33,651 nt of DNA from Pyrinomonadaceae bacterium (GTDB taxonomy: Bacteria > Acidobacteriota > Blastocatellia > Pyrinomonadales > Pyrinomonadaceae). Below the pieces are notes generated by a model, which was not told the DNA's origin, did no database searches, and saw only the letters and a list, made by a program, of their open reading frames with translations. This document shows positions 15,415-24,474 of this stretch, one piece after another. The stretch lies in assembly GCA_023717605.1 (NCBI GenBank), contig JAMQPH010000431.1, positions 1 to 33,651 of the forward strand, in the 5' to 3' direction. The translations under genes were made by a program, and so were the position numbers. Position 1 is the first letter of the stretch; every line of letters starts with the position of its first letter.

Positions 15415-16857
15415 ATGAGAATCAGCAAGATAAGAATCTACGGGACGACAGAGGCGTTGGGTGTCGGGTGCCGTAAGGCAGGTGCGAGGTTCCGGGTGTC
15501 GGATGTCGGACGGGCGGCTGCGTCTGTTGCGTTAGGTCTTCTGTGCTTGAGTAGTGCGCGGGCACAGGAAACTCAAGGGCAGGATATTCAGTCCCCCGAA
15601 AGAGCTCACGCGCAGGGGTGTCCTGATCCGGCGCCGCAAACCTCTGGCTCTCATGGATTCCGCCGGGAGGGAGAGACGATAGATATTCCCATCACCGTCG
15701 CTGATTGTCAGCCGATTTCTTTTGTCTTGCGTTGGTCCAACGGGGGCAACAAAGGCAGCTTGCTTAATGTTACTTTCCTGGATAGCACGAATCAACCAAT
15801 CCACTCGCGATTGCTTTCGACTTTTCTGACCGGCAGCTTTGAGTTTCCCTTCGCGTCCCTCGATCAGCAGCCTTGGTTTGCAAAAGGATCAATGGCTGCC
15901 GTGCCCGCAACCATCGTAATTCAGGCACTCGCACCTTTTGCCGCAACGGCACATATCTCTTATACGGTAACTCGCAGAGCGGCGCCCATGCGATCAAAAC
16001 CTCGAGCGGAGGTTCAGCCAGTAGCTGTGCCGAATTCCCAGCCTGTTTCCGCAAGATCTCAATTCCTTGACGATCAAGTAGCGATGAAACTGCGAACCGC
16101 AGAAGGTCGACTACTCTCACAAGGCCAGGGTTCAGGCGCCGCAGAATCAATCCGGTACAAATTGAAGGAAATAGCGTTGCCTGAGCCGAGGGTGATGGAG
16201 ATTCATGGCCGCAGAGAGAAAGTGGAGTCTGCCTATCGTCTCACGCTTGCTGGAGCGGAATTGCGAAGTTCCCAACTGATCGGCCCAGAGCAGGTACCGG
16301 CGCTTTCCAAGTTTGGATTGATTTGGCTCGATGACGCCGCTTTGCCAGCGTTCTCGCTTGACGCACGGGAAATCAGTACTCTGATATATGATCGTTCCGT
16401 CTTGAGGGATGGAGCGGAAATATCTGTGTCAAACGTCGACGGCAGCAACATGCATTCGTTAGTGGAGCGGCTTACGTTAGCGTCCAATGTCCAAAGTTCA
16501 ACGTCAAATGTCCAATCTACAAAAGGGGAAGAGGGGAATGAGGTGGTTGGCATCAGGAGTGCCGTCAGAGTAATTGGTGCCACGCGGATGCCGCTGGTCC
16601 AGATTGAGTTGAAAACAAGCCGACCGTTTCCACCGAAGGAAAGTGCGCTGCAGTTGCAGATAGGGAGGCGATTCTTTCTCAATGAGCTGACTGGCGAGCA
16701 TACCGGTCGTACGCTGATGCTAACCCTCACGCAGGAGATGTTTGCAGAGCTCAAGCAAGGCGCAGAGATTGTCGCGTTTTTTGATAAGCCCGATCGCAGT
16801 GGTTTTGCCGGGCGAGATGTTTGGCATTTTGGCAGACTGGATAAAGGCAACCGGTAG
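15415..16857 (+). CDS. secreted protein of unknown function
   Basis: Long ORF with RBS (gggaggag), hydrophobic N-terminal segment AASVALGLLCLSSARAQ and a convergent neighbour. No family recognised. Confidence 0.72.
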   Translation: MRISKIRIYGTTEALGVGCRKAGARFRVSDVGRAAASVALGLLCLSSARAQETQGQDIQSPERAHAQGCPDPAPQTSGSHGFRREGETIDIPITVADCQPISFVLRWSNGGNKGSLLNVTFLDSTNQPIHSRLLSTFLTGSFEFPFASLDQQPWFAKGSMAAVPATIVIQALAPFAATAHISYTVTRRAAPMRSKPRAEVQPVAVPNSQPVSARSQFLDDQVAMKLRTAEGRLLSQGQGSGAAESIRYKLKEIALPEPRVMEIHGRREKVESAYRLTLAGAELRSSQLIGPEQVPALSKFGLIWLDDAALPAFSLDAREISTLIYDRSVLRDGAEISVSNVDGSNMHSLVERLTLASNVQSSTSNVQSTKGEEGNEVVGIRSAVRVIGATRMPLVQIELKTSRPFPPKESALQLQIGRRFFLNELTGEHTGRTLMLTLTQEMFAELKQGAEIVAFFDKPDRSGFAGRDVWHFGRLDKGNR

Positions 16858-17219
16858 CGGAGAGACGCGGAGACGCGGGGACGGGGAGATGGAGAGACTC
16901 GAGGACGGGGAGACACGGAGATGGGGAGACTGGGAGACGGGGAGACGGGGAGGATGCCGGCTTCATTTTCCATTTTCCATTTTCCATTTCTCATTTTCTC
17001 ATTCGATATTCTGTTCGACGAGCCGCTTCGATCGGGCGGTAAATATTTCTGCGAAATGCTGTGTCCAGGAAATTGAGGTCAACGCACAATGACAAAATGA
17101 AAAATGAGAAATGGAAAATGGGAAATGAAGCTGGCATCCTCCCCGTCTCCGTGTCTCCGTGTCTCCCCGTCCTCTGAGTCTCCCCATCTCACCGTCCCCG
17201 CGGTCTCCGCGTCTCCTCA
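16858..17219. repeat. Composite inverted repeat of (GGGGAGAC)n and (CATTTTC)n arrays filling a convergent intergenic gap
   Basis: Left: ggagacgcggagacgcggggacggggagatgg...gaggatgccggcttcattttccattttccattttccatttctcatt. Right: aaatgaaaaatgagaaatggaaaatgggaaatgaagctggcatcctccccgtctccgtgtctccgtgtctccccgtc. Confidence 0.85.
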
Positions 17220-18671
17220 TCAGATGTCCGGTTCAGTTCGGAGATTGTCCGGAGGATGCTTGACGGGCTCAATGCCGGCGAGGCTTTCGCGTTGCTGGCG
17301 TTCTTCCCACTCTCGATTGAAGCTCTCGGTAAATTCTTCCCACTCTCGTCGACGGTCTTCCCACTCCTCGCGCGCGCGCAAATCTGAAAAGGCGAAGTCG
17401 TCGTCCATGTGCGAGCCGTCGAGATGCCAGAAGCCGACTTCCATTCCCAATTCCGCGTCATTGGCCATCATCTGACAAACAGGGCAGTCGTCATCGATTA
17501 CCATGTCGTGGACGCGCATGGCGATCGGCAACCGGATCCGTTCATTTTCTATTAGAAGCGCCGGAATCCTGTTGTCGTAATCCTCCTGGGGTTGCTCCAG
17601 CCAATCTGTTTTGAACTGTTCAAGTCGAGCGAGTTGCAGCAGATATTCTGTTTGCGGCACTGGCTCAGCGGGGAAAAAGCGCTGACAAGATAGCGCACTG
17701 CAAAGCAAGTGACGCACGAGATCGTAGTAGACGACCCATTCATGAGTGCCGAAACCTGAGAAGCGATACGCGAAAGAATCGGTGGCGAGGCAGGGCGGTC
17801 CTTCACCCAGCATACTCCACTGCATCGAACGAGTGTGCAGGTCGTAGTCGATGAAGTCCTGCCTGGCGAGTAACACGTCCCTGGGCGACTGGCCGCGTAG
17901 GTCATCCCGCGGAGTCATCAGCCAACGCGCATGAATCGCAGAGATCTCGTTGCGTAGCGCGTCATCTGGATTGAGGCTCTCGTCGTTCGAAGGTTCCAGC
18001 TCCTCGCGATTGGTTGCCGTTTTGTACTTGGGGTCGGCACAGAGCGAACTCTCTTCGACTGCAGGCGAGACACCTGCGCTCGCAGCGAATGCCGCGTCAC
18101 CGATTGGGCTGTTCGGCTGAACTGCCTGATGAGGTGCCGCCCTTCCAAATGCGGCAGCCTCGCTAGTGTAGACGGCGCTGACAATCCACTCGAGCAATGG
18201 TCGTCCGTAGAGAACATCTCGCGCGTCGACTCGAGGTGTAGCCGCACGCTCCTGGCGACGTCCCTCATGTAGGCATTCGTATTCCTCGATTGAGTCGAGA
18301 AACAGCCAATCGTCGGGAAGCCGATAGAAAATCGATGTGTCGGTGCCGCATACACCATCGTGATAGCGCACTTCGCCCTGCCGTCCGGGTTTGGAGTAAG
18401 TTGACTCCGACGCGATTATGCGCGCTGCGAGATCGATGACAACAATTCCGGCATCCCAGGACACCGCGTCTATCTCCGAGGCTTTACGAAACCATTCGAA
18501 GGGACTGATATCACCGGTCGGTTTTTGGTACCGCGCTAGTGCGGCTTCAAGTTCGGTGATTGTTTCCGGTTCCGCAGACAGTGCGGCGACGCACGCGTCC
18601 GCCACTGAACCGTGAATTGTTCCACTGATTGTGTGCTGAGCATCTGTGAGGTTGAGTTTGATTTCGCTCAT
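17220..18671 (-). CDS. hypothetical protein
   Basis: 483-aa ORF from ATG with RBS ggagg. CPVCQMMA Cys pair and acidic/aromatic C-terminus; no family recognised. Confidence 0.72.
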   Translation of the reverse strand: MSEIKLNLTDAQHTISGTIHGSVADACVAALSAEPETITELEAALARYQKPTGDISPFEWFRKASEIDAVSWDAGIVVIDLAARIIASESTYSKPGRQGEVRYHDGVCGTDTSIFYRLPDDWLFLDSIEEYECLHEGRRQERAATPRVDARDVLYGRPLLEWIVSAVYTSEAAAFGRAAPHQAVQPNSPIGDAAFAASAGVSPAVEESSLCADPKYKTATNREELEPSNDESLNPDDALRNEISAIHARWLMTPRDDLRGQSPRDVLLARQDFIDYDLHTRSMQWSMLGEGPPCLATDSFAYRFSGFGTHEWVVYYDLVRHLLCSALSCQRFFPAEPVPQTEYLLQLARLEQFKTDWLEQPQEDYDNRIPALLIENERIRLPIAMRVHDMVIDDDCPVCQMMANDAELGMEVGFWHLDGSHMDDDFAFSDLRAREEWEDRRREWEEFTESFNREWEERQQRESLAGIEPVKHPPDNLRTEPDI

Positions 18672-18760
18672 TGTGAGGTCCTCCGTAGGTTAGAGTCGGT
18701 TGTTGATTAGCAGTACTGGTACCAGTGCCGAGTGTGAGTACTCAGTAGCACCGGAGTGCC

Positions 18761-18870
18761 AGCGTTGAGTCTTAGCGCCGAGTGTTGTGTGTTAGTACTG
18801 AGTGTTAAGTGCTAATAACGAGTGTTAAGTGCTAATAACGAGTGTTAAGTGTTAGTAATGAGTGTTGAAT
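18761..18870. repeat. 20-bp tandem repeat agtgttaagtgctaataacg, about five degenerate copies
   Basis: 18781-18800 agtgttgtgtgttagtactg; 18801-18820 and 18821-18840 both agtgttaagtgctaataacg; 18841-18860 agtgttaagtgttagtaatg; partial copies on both sides. Confidence 0.88.
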
Positions 18871-18907
18871 CTGAGATGCCGAGTACCCCGGATTGAACGT
18901 TGCTCGC

Positions 18908-19694
18908 GACCGCCGCGGCGGCTTTGCCGCATCCCTTGCGGAAAGCCTCCGGCTTTCCGGCCGGCCCCCCCATTTCAATTTAGCGCGAGGCTGCGCCTCG
19001 CTTGTAAGCGCGCCAGGCGACCTTATCGATGTCAATCATCAAAGGTTCATCTTCTCGCACACTGCCTGACCAGCAGCGCACGCTAGACCATTGATAGTCT
19101 TCAGCGCGCTTCACCAAGCCGGCGCGAACAGGGTTCTGGTGGACGTAGTTAACCTTCTGCAGAACCACATCTTCGCTGGTGAGGACTTTTGCTTGTGGAT
19201 GGTGATCCCAGAGAGAGTAGTGGTATTCACGATCCTTTTTGGCGTGCCTTAGCTTTTTGGGCGAGAGTTCGTGCCCGTTCGTCTTTAGAAAGCCTATTAC
19301 TCGGTGTGCGACGATGCCGTTGACGTACTGCAGCACCTTGGATGGTTTTAACTCGGATCCGATAATAGCGTGCAAATGGTCGATCATCAGCACGTGTGCT
19401 AACAGCAGGAAGCCAGCCGACCGACGAGCTTCGTCCAACGCCGCGCAGGCAATGTTCTTCAATGCTGTAGTACGAAAAACTGGTAATCGATCTTTTGCTA
19501 CTGAAGTGATGTAGTAAGCAGGCGAGTCTTTCGAGATGCGAAACATGAGGTGCATCCTTTCGTGTGAGGTTGAAAAGCTGGGAGGGAGCATAGCCTTTCT
19601 CCGTAAAAAAAGCGAGGCGTAGCCTCAGAACATTATGGGTGGAATCGTGTCGGAAAGCCCGAGGCATTCCGCAAGGGAGGCGGCGGAGCCGCGA
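18908..19694 (-). mobile_element. RAYT locus flanked by inverted REP-like palindromic modules
   Basis: Left module (18908-19001) read on the minus strand matches the right module (19612-19694) on the plus strand: aagcgaggcgYagcctc...ggaaagccSgaggcWttccgcaaggga(t/g)gcggc. Confidence 0.75.
18980..19591 (-). CDS. REP-associated tyrosine transposase (RAYT, Y1_Tnp/IS200-like)
   Basis: YYITSVAKDRLPVFRT, HLHAI (HUH) motif, YHYSLWDHHPQAKVLTSEDVVLQKVNYVHQNPVRAGLVKRAEDYQWSS. Confidence 0.87.
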   Translation of the reverse strand: MLPPSFSTSHERMHLMFRISKDSPAYYITSVAKDRLPVFRTTALKNIACAALDEARRSAGFLLLAHVLMIDHLHAIIGSELKPSKVLQYVNGIVAHRVIGFLKTNGHELSPKKLRHAKKDREYHYSLWDHHPQAKVLTSEDVVLQKVNYVHQNPVRAGLVKRAEDYQWSSVRCWSGSVREDEPLMIDIDKVAWRAYKRGAASR

Positions 19695-19784
19695 CGTTGA
19701 AGCTTCGAGGAGAGGTTAAGCCCTGAGGGGCTGGCTTTTGGCGCGCGGTTCCGACGACCTGACACCGGCACCTTCCCAACGCAC

Positions 19785-20351
19785 CTAAAACTTGAATGGC
19801 CTTTTCAGTATCTTTCCAGTTTTTTTGAAAAACCCGCGAATTCCTGAGTCCTTCTTGTGATTCGCTTTCGCCGGTTCGGATCTTGCCGATTTCTGCTTGG
19901 GGTTGGTTGAAGGAAAGCGTGATATTGAGCTGGCAAGCGGAGTCGCTCGGTTGCCTGTTACTTTGGTCTTGTCAGACCTGGGTGAGTAGCTTGGCGCGGG
20001 CGTGGGACTGACAGCAGGAGCGGGGCTGATAGCAGGGGTGGCATGGATTCGATTTGGTTTGGACTGGGGTACGCGAATGACGTTCGTCGAAGCACCCTTC
20101 GAGTTCTGTGGCACGTTTTCGCTGGTGAAACCGGAATAACCTACGCACAGAACGGTTCCTATGAGAACAGCTGTGGCGGCAAGGAGAACTAAACGTCTTC
20201 CCCGTAACTTCGCGGAAGGAGTAGACGGCTTGGTGGCTGCCTTTATTTGGAAGGATTGAAGCGTTGGCTCATAGACGAGTTCTTGCCCATCCATGTCGCA
20301 GAGTTGCTGATCGTCCTCATAAATAAAATCACACTGTGAGCAACGTTTCAT
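19785..20351 (-). CDS. N-terminal CxxC zinc-ribbon-like membrane protein with GFFKKTGxILKxPF C-terminus
   Basis: MKRCSQCDFIYEDDQQLCDMDG; TM LVLLAATAVLIGTVLCVGY; C-terminal GIRGFFKKTGKILKRPFKF. Confidence 0.75.
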   Translation of the reverse strand: MKRCSQCDFIYEDDQQLCDMDGQELVYEPTLQSFQIKAATKPSTPSAKLRGRRLVLLAATAVLIGTVLCVGYSGFTSENVPQNSKGASTNVIRVPQSKPNRIHATPAISPAPAVSPTPAPSYSPRSDKTKVTGNRATPLASSISRFPSTNPKQKSARSEPAKANHKKDSGIRGFFKKTGKILKRPFKF

Positions 20352-20689
20352 CGCGACCCCTCCTCCTGGTCAGAGTTGGTAAACAGGGGCCGCGGATGGA
20401 AGTCTTGAGGACGTCTTAGTGAGAATCCGCAGATCAGAGATTACACATATTGGACAGAACCTTCAACGGGTTTTCTATTCAGCGCCAAATTGAAGGGTTT
20501 TTGAGCGTCGACGCCCGCCGTGAGGCCATCGACGATTGCCAATTGCAAAAAGATCCCCGTTCCCCCCGCCTTGGTAACCCTTGAACCTTTCCATTGAGCC
20601 GTATAAGCCACTTCAGAAGGGAAAGACGAATTACCGAAGATCTACTCTTCAATCGGCAATTGGAAATCGACAATCGGAAATGAGTTGAA

Positions 20690-22432
20690 TTGTCACAGTC
20701 TCTCTCCTCATGTTACTTTGGGCGGCAATCTAAAATTATTAGCCGTGAACCTTTACCCGTGAAACGCAGCGCCAACGAATACTCAGTTAAAGAGTCCTCA
20801 AAAAGCTCTTCGGCAACCCAATCCAATACGCGCTTAAGAGAGTTGACGGCCGAGTTGCAACAACTGGAAGCGAAGCTGCGCCTCGGTGGCGGGCCAGAGA
20901 AGATCGAGCGTCAGCATAAGCAAGGGAAGCTCACTGCTCGCGAGCGCCTCGAGCTTTTGCTCGACAAAGATACGTACGTGCAGGAAATCGGCCTGCTGGT
21001 CGCTTATGATCAATACGACGGCGGCGCTCCCGGCGCCGGTGTCGTTACCGTTGTCGGTCGAATCGAGGATAGAGAAGTTGTAGTTGTCGCCAATGATGCA
21101 ACTGTGAAGGCGGGCTCATGGTGGCCGGAAACCATCAAAAAGATTCTGCGCGCGCAGGAGATCGCTATGCGCTCGCACTTGCCAATTATTTATCTGGTCG
21201 ATTCCGCGGGAGTGAATCTGCCGTACCAGGGCGGAGTATTCCCGGGTCAGTATGGCGCCTCGCGAATCTTCTATTACAACTCCCTGATGCGGCGGTATCT
21301 CAGGATTCCGCAGATTTCCGCCGTGATGGGACCATGCATCGCTGGCGGCGCATACCTACCCGCGCTATCAGATGTCATCGTGATGGTTGAAGGCACCTCG
21401 TTCATGGGGCTGGGTGGTGCGAATCTGGTAAAAGGAGCAACGGGTCAAACCATAGACAATGAAACGCTGGGAGGCGCACGCGCACACAACTCAGTGTCAG
21501 GCGTTGCCCACTACCGAGTCGCTGACGACCAAGCCTGTCTCGCCAAAATTCGTGAGTTTGTTTCTGAGTTACCGGTGAAGCCTTCGAGCGTAGTTCCCAT
21601 CCTGCCGAGCGTGGATGCGGCCCGACCGATTTCCGACCTCTACAACATCATCCCGGAAGATCACAAGCAGCCTTATAACGCTCGTCACCTTCTTGACTGC
21701 ATGCTGGATGGTGGTCATCTGGACGAGTTTCAAGCCGATTATGCCAAGGAGATGATCACTGGGCATGCGCGTGTTTGTGGTATTCAGGTGGGGGTTATCG
21801 CCAACAATCGCGGCATGATTCGAGCGCCGGGCGGCGGACCGCCGCGGTTTGGCGGAATTATCTACACGGAATCGGCCGAGAAGGTGGCCTACTTTATTGA
21901 CACGTGCAACCGGCGTCAGACTCCTCTGCTCTTCATCCAGGATGTTTCCGGTTTCATGGTAGGTCCCGAAGCCGAGCACTCGGGAATAATTCGCGCGGGG
22001 GCGCGCTTTGTTGAAGCTATGGCAACTGCTTTGGTGCCCAAGATCGTGCTAACAGTGAACCATGCGTCCGGAGCCGGCTACTATGCGATGGCCGGGCAGG
22101 GATTCGATCCCGACTTTATTTTCAGTTGGCCAACCGGGCGCATGGGCGTCATGGAAGGCGACTCTGCGGTCCAAGCGGTGTTTGGCAGCCAGCTCGACAA
22201 GTTGAAGAAAAACGAACAGGAGCCCGGCGATGAGCTAGAGGCTGAGATGGATCAGGTTCGCGAGACTTACGAGATGGAGTTGGATGCAAAATATGCAGCG
22301 GCGCGCGGTTTTGTCGATGCAGTGATTACACCTGAATTCACGCGCGATTCGCTGGAGCTCTCGTTGCGTACCAGTCTGAACTACAGCGGTCCGCATATTG
22401 GGCCGTTCGTGTTGCCGCCCGGTGTTGTGTAG
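20690..22432 (+). CDS. acyl-CoA carboxylase carboxyltransferase (beta) subunit
   Basis: [125 protein letters not shown]. Start uncertain (GTG 20759 possible). Confidence 0.93.
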   Translation: MSQSLSSCYFGRQSKIISREPLPVKRSANEYSVKESSKSSSATQSNTRLRELTAELQQLEAKLRLGGGPEKIERQHKQGKLTARERLELLLDKDTYVQEIGLLVAYDQYDGGAPGAGVVTVVGRIEDREVVVVANDATVKAGSWWPETIKKILRAQEIAMRSHLPIIYLVDSAGVNLPYQGGVFPGQYGASRIFYYNSLMRRYLRIPQISAVMGPCIAGGAYLPALSDVIVMVEGTSFMGLGGANLVKGATGQTIDNETLGGARAHNSVSGVAHYRVADDQACLAKIREFVSELPVKPSSVVPILPSVDAARPISDLYNIIPEDHKQPYNARHLLDCMLDGGHLDEFQADYAKEMITGHARVCGIQVGVIANNRGMIRAPGGGPPRFGGIIYTESAEKVAYFIDTCNRRQTPLLFIQDVSGFMVGPEAEHSGIIRAGARFVEAMATALVPKIVLTVNHASGAGYYAMAGQGFDPDFIFSWPTGRMGVMEGDSAVQAVFGSQLDKLKKNEQEPGDELEAEMDQVRETYEMELDAKYAAARGFVDAVITPEFTRDSLELSLRTSLNYSGPHIGPFVLPPGVV

Positions 22433-22467
22433 CGATCATCCGCAGATTACACAGATTCCGCAGATTC

Positions 22468-23835
22468 ATGAAACAGAAGATTCGCATTGCTGCCGGCCAG
22501 GGTTTCTGGGGCGATCTGCTTGATGCACCAGTGCGCCAGGTTGAAGGTGGGCCGATTGACTACCTCATGCTCGACTATCTCGCCGAAGTGACGATGTCGA
22601 TCATGCAAAAGCAACGCTCGCGAGATCCGAACGCCGGCTATGCGAAGGACTTCATACCCTTGATGAAGCAAATACTGCCGGCGTGCGTCGAACGAGATAT
22701 TCGTGTCACCGCAAATGCCGGGGGCGTGAACGTTGAAGGTTGCGCCGCTGCCGTGCGCGAGGTTGCTCGGGAACTCGGACTCAGCGGCAAGCTGCGAATT
22801 GGAATCGTAACTGGCGACGACATTATGCCCCGGCTCGATGAACTGCTGGGGCGGAGAATCGAATTGCGCAACATGGACACCGAAGAACCGTTGGCGACTG
22901 TGCGCGATCGAATTCAAAGCGCAAACGCCTATCTCGGCGCCTGGCCCATGGTTGAAGCGCTGAATGGAGGCGCGCGTATCGTTATTACCGGTCGAGCAAC
23001 CGACACCGGCCTGACGCTCGCGCCGTTGATTCATGAGTTTGGTTGGGCGGCAGATGATTGGAACAGACTGGCTGCAGGAACAATCGCCGGGCACATCATA
23101 GAATGTGGTGCCCAGTGTTCCGGCGGCAACTGCCAATATGAATGGCGCAGCGTCCCAAACCTTGCCAATGTGGGTTTCCCAATTGTTGAAGCGGCACCCG
23201 ATGGCACGTTCGTTATCACTAAGCATGAAGGCACCGGTGGTTGGGTGATTATCCCTTCTATCAAAGAACAACTGGTGTATGAAATGGGCGATCCGCACGC
23301 GTACCTTACCCCGGATTGCGTGGCGGATTTCACCACCGTGTGTCTCGAATACGAAGGCCGCGACCGCGTGCGTGTTTATGGAATTGAGGGGCGACCGGCA
23401 ACTGAATTTCTCAAAGTATCGATAAGTTACTCGGCCGGACACAAAGCTGTGGGGACGCTGGTGTATTCCTGGCCGGATGCGTACGCGAAGGCCCAGGTCG
23501 CCGACAAGATCTTACGCGCGCGCCTTGATCGACTTGGTTTGAAATTCGATCAGGTGCACACCGAGTTTGTTGGAGCCAACGCAACGCACGGCCGTCTGGC
23601 TGGTGAGCCGTCAGGAGATTTGCCGGAAGTGCAACTGCGCGTCGGTGTGCGTAGCGAAGATCGCAGTGCCGTGGAGAGATTTACAAAGGAGATTGCCCCG
23701 TTGGTTCTAACCGGTCCACCAGGCGTGACCGGCTTCGCTGGCGGACGGCCCAAGGTGGAAGAGATTGTTGCCTATTGGCCGGCATTGATTCCCAAGGAAG
23801 AGATCGTTCCGAAGGTGCAGGTAATTGAGGCGTGA
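22468..23835 (+). CDS. AtuA-like protein (DUF1446 / acyclic terpene utilization family)
   Basis: [76 protein letters not shown]. Confidence 0.87.
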   Translation: MKQKIRIAAGQGFWGDLLDAPVRQVEGGPIDYLMLDYLAEVTMSIMQKQRSRDPNAGYAKDFIPLMKQILPACVERDIRVTANAGGVNVEGCAAAVREVARELGLSGKLRIGIVTGDDIMPRLDELLGRRIELRNMDTEEPLATVRDRIQSANAYLGAWPMVEALNGGARIVITGRATDTGLTLAPLIHEFGWAADDWNRLAAGTIAGHIIECGAQCSGGNCQYEWRSVPNLANVGFPIVEAAPDGTFVITKHEGTGGWVIIPSIKEQLVYEMGDPHAYLTPDCVADFTTVCLEYEGRDRVRVYGIEGRPATEFLKVSISYSAGHKAVGTLVYSWPDAYAKAQVADKILRARLDRLGLKFDQVHTEFVGANATHGRLAGEPSGDLPEVQLRVGVRSEDRSAVERFTKEIAPLVLTGPPGVTGFAGGRPKVEEIVAYWPALIPKEEIVPKVQVIEA

Positions 23836-23845
23836 CTCTTAAGAG

Positions 23846-23916
23846 GTCAGTTGTCAGTTGTCAGTGGTCCGTTGCGCGTGCGTTCTTCTGCAACTGACAA
23901 CGGACTACTGACCAAG
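23846..23916. repeat. Short inverted (GTCAGTT)n array
   Basis: ggtcagttgtcagttgtcagtggtccgttg...caactgacaacggactactgacc. Confidence 0.75.
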
Positions 23917-23923
23917 CTCCATA

Positions 23924-24268
23924 ATGAAAATCCAACTAACCAAACTAGCCCACGCTCGTTCTGGAGATAAAGGTGACACGGCCAACGTGGGTCTGATTGC
24001 GCTGCGCGATGAGTTTTATCCGATTCTGGTTCGGGAAGTCACCGCCGAGCGCGTCAAGGAACACTTCGAAGGTATCTGCAACGGCAACGTGGAAAGGTTT
24101 GAGTTGGAAAACCTCGGAGCGCTTAATTTCCTACTGCATGAAAGTCTGGGCGGTGGTGGAACTCTGTCGTTGATGACTGATGCTCAAGGCAAGACGTTCT
24201 CAACCGCGCTGCTGAGAATGAAGATTGATATTTCCGATGAGGAAGCCGGAACTTTGGAACTCGGTTAG
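23924..24268 (+). CDS. AtuA-associated small protein (AtuA C-terminal ferredoxin-like-fold domain)
   Basis: KLAHARSGDKGDTANVGLIALRDEFYPILVREVTAERVKEHF...ALNFLLHESLGGGGTLSL. Confidence 0.8.
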   Translation: MKIQLTKLAHARSGDKGDTANVGLIALRDEFYPILVREVTAERVKEHFEGICNGNVERFELENLGALNFLLHESLGGGGTLSLMTDAQGKTFSTALLRMKIDISDEEAGTLELG

Positions 24269-24369
24269 CATGACCTACATGTCATTTGCGAACTAGCTGC
24301 GGGAGCGCGACCGCCTCTGCTATTAACTGGCGGCGGAAAAGGCTGTGTGAAACGCAAAAACAAAGTTAC

Positions 24370-24474
24370 GCTAATTTGCAGGTCAGGAAGGCGGACCCTG
24401 TCCCCGCCTCAAGCTTGAAAGCCACTGAGAGTGAGAGCGGGGACAGGGTCCGCCTTCCTGACCTGCAAATTGGC
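24370..24474. repeat. Long fold-back inverted repeat (35-bp perfect arms)
   Basis: 24373-24407 aatttgcaggtcaggaaggcggaccctgtccccgc is the exact reverse complement of 24437-24471; 29-bp spacer. Confidence 0.95.

Noticed and set aside
16742-17092. ORFs encoding GETRRRGDGEMERLEDGETRR / SPSPRLPVSPSP-type peptides
   Set aside because: Translations of the GGGGAGAC repeat array, not genes; such peptides are artefacts of open frames through 8-mer repeats.
18761-18870. Possible CRISPR array
   Set aside because: Contiguous 20-bp tandem repeats without unique spacers, and no cas genes in the window.
22447-23442. 331-aa minus-strand ORF opposite AtuA
   Set aside because: Antisense to a well-supported AtuA-like gene; composition not protein-like.
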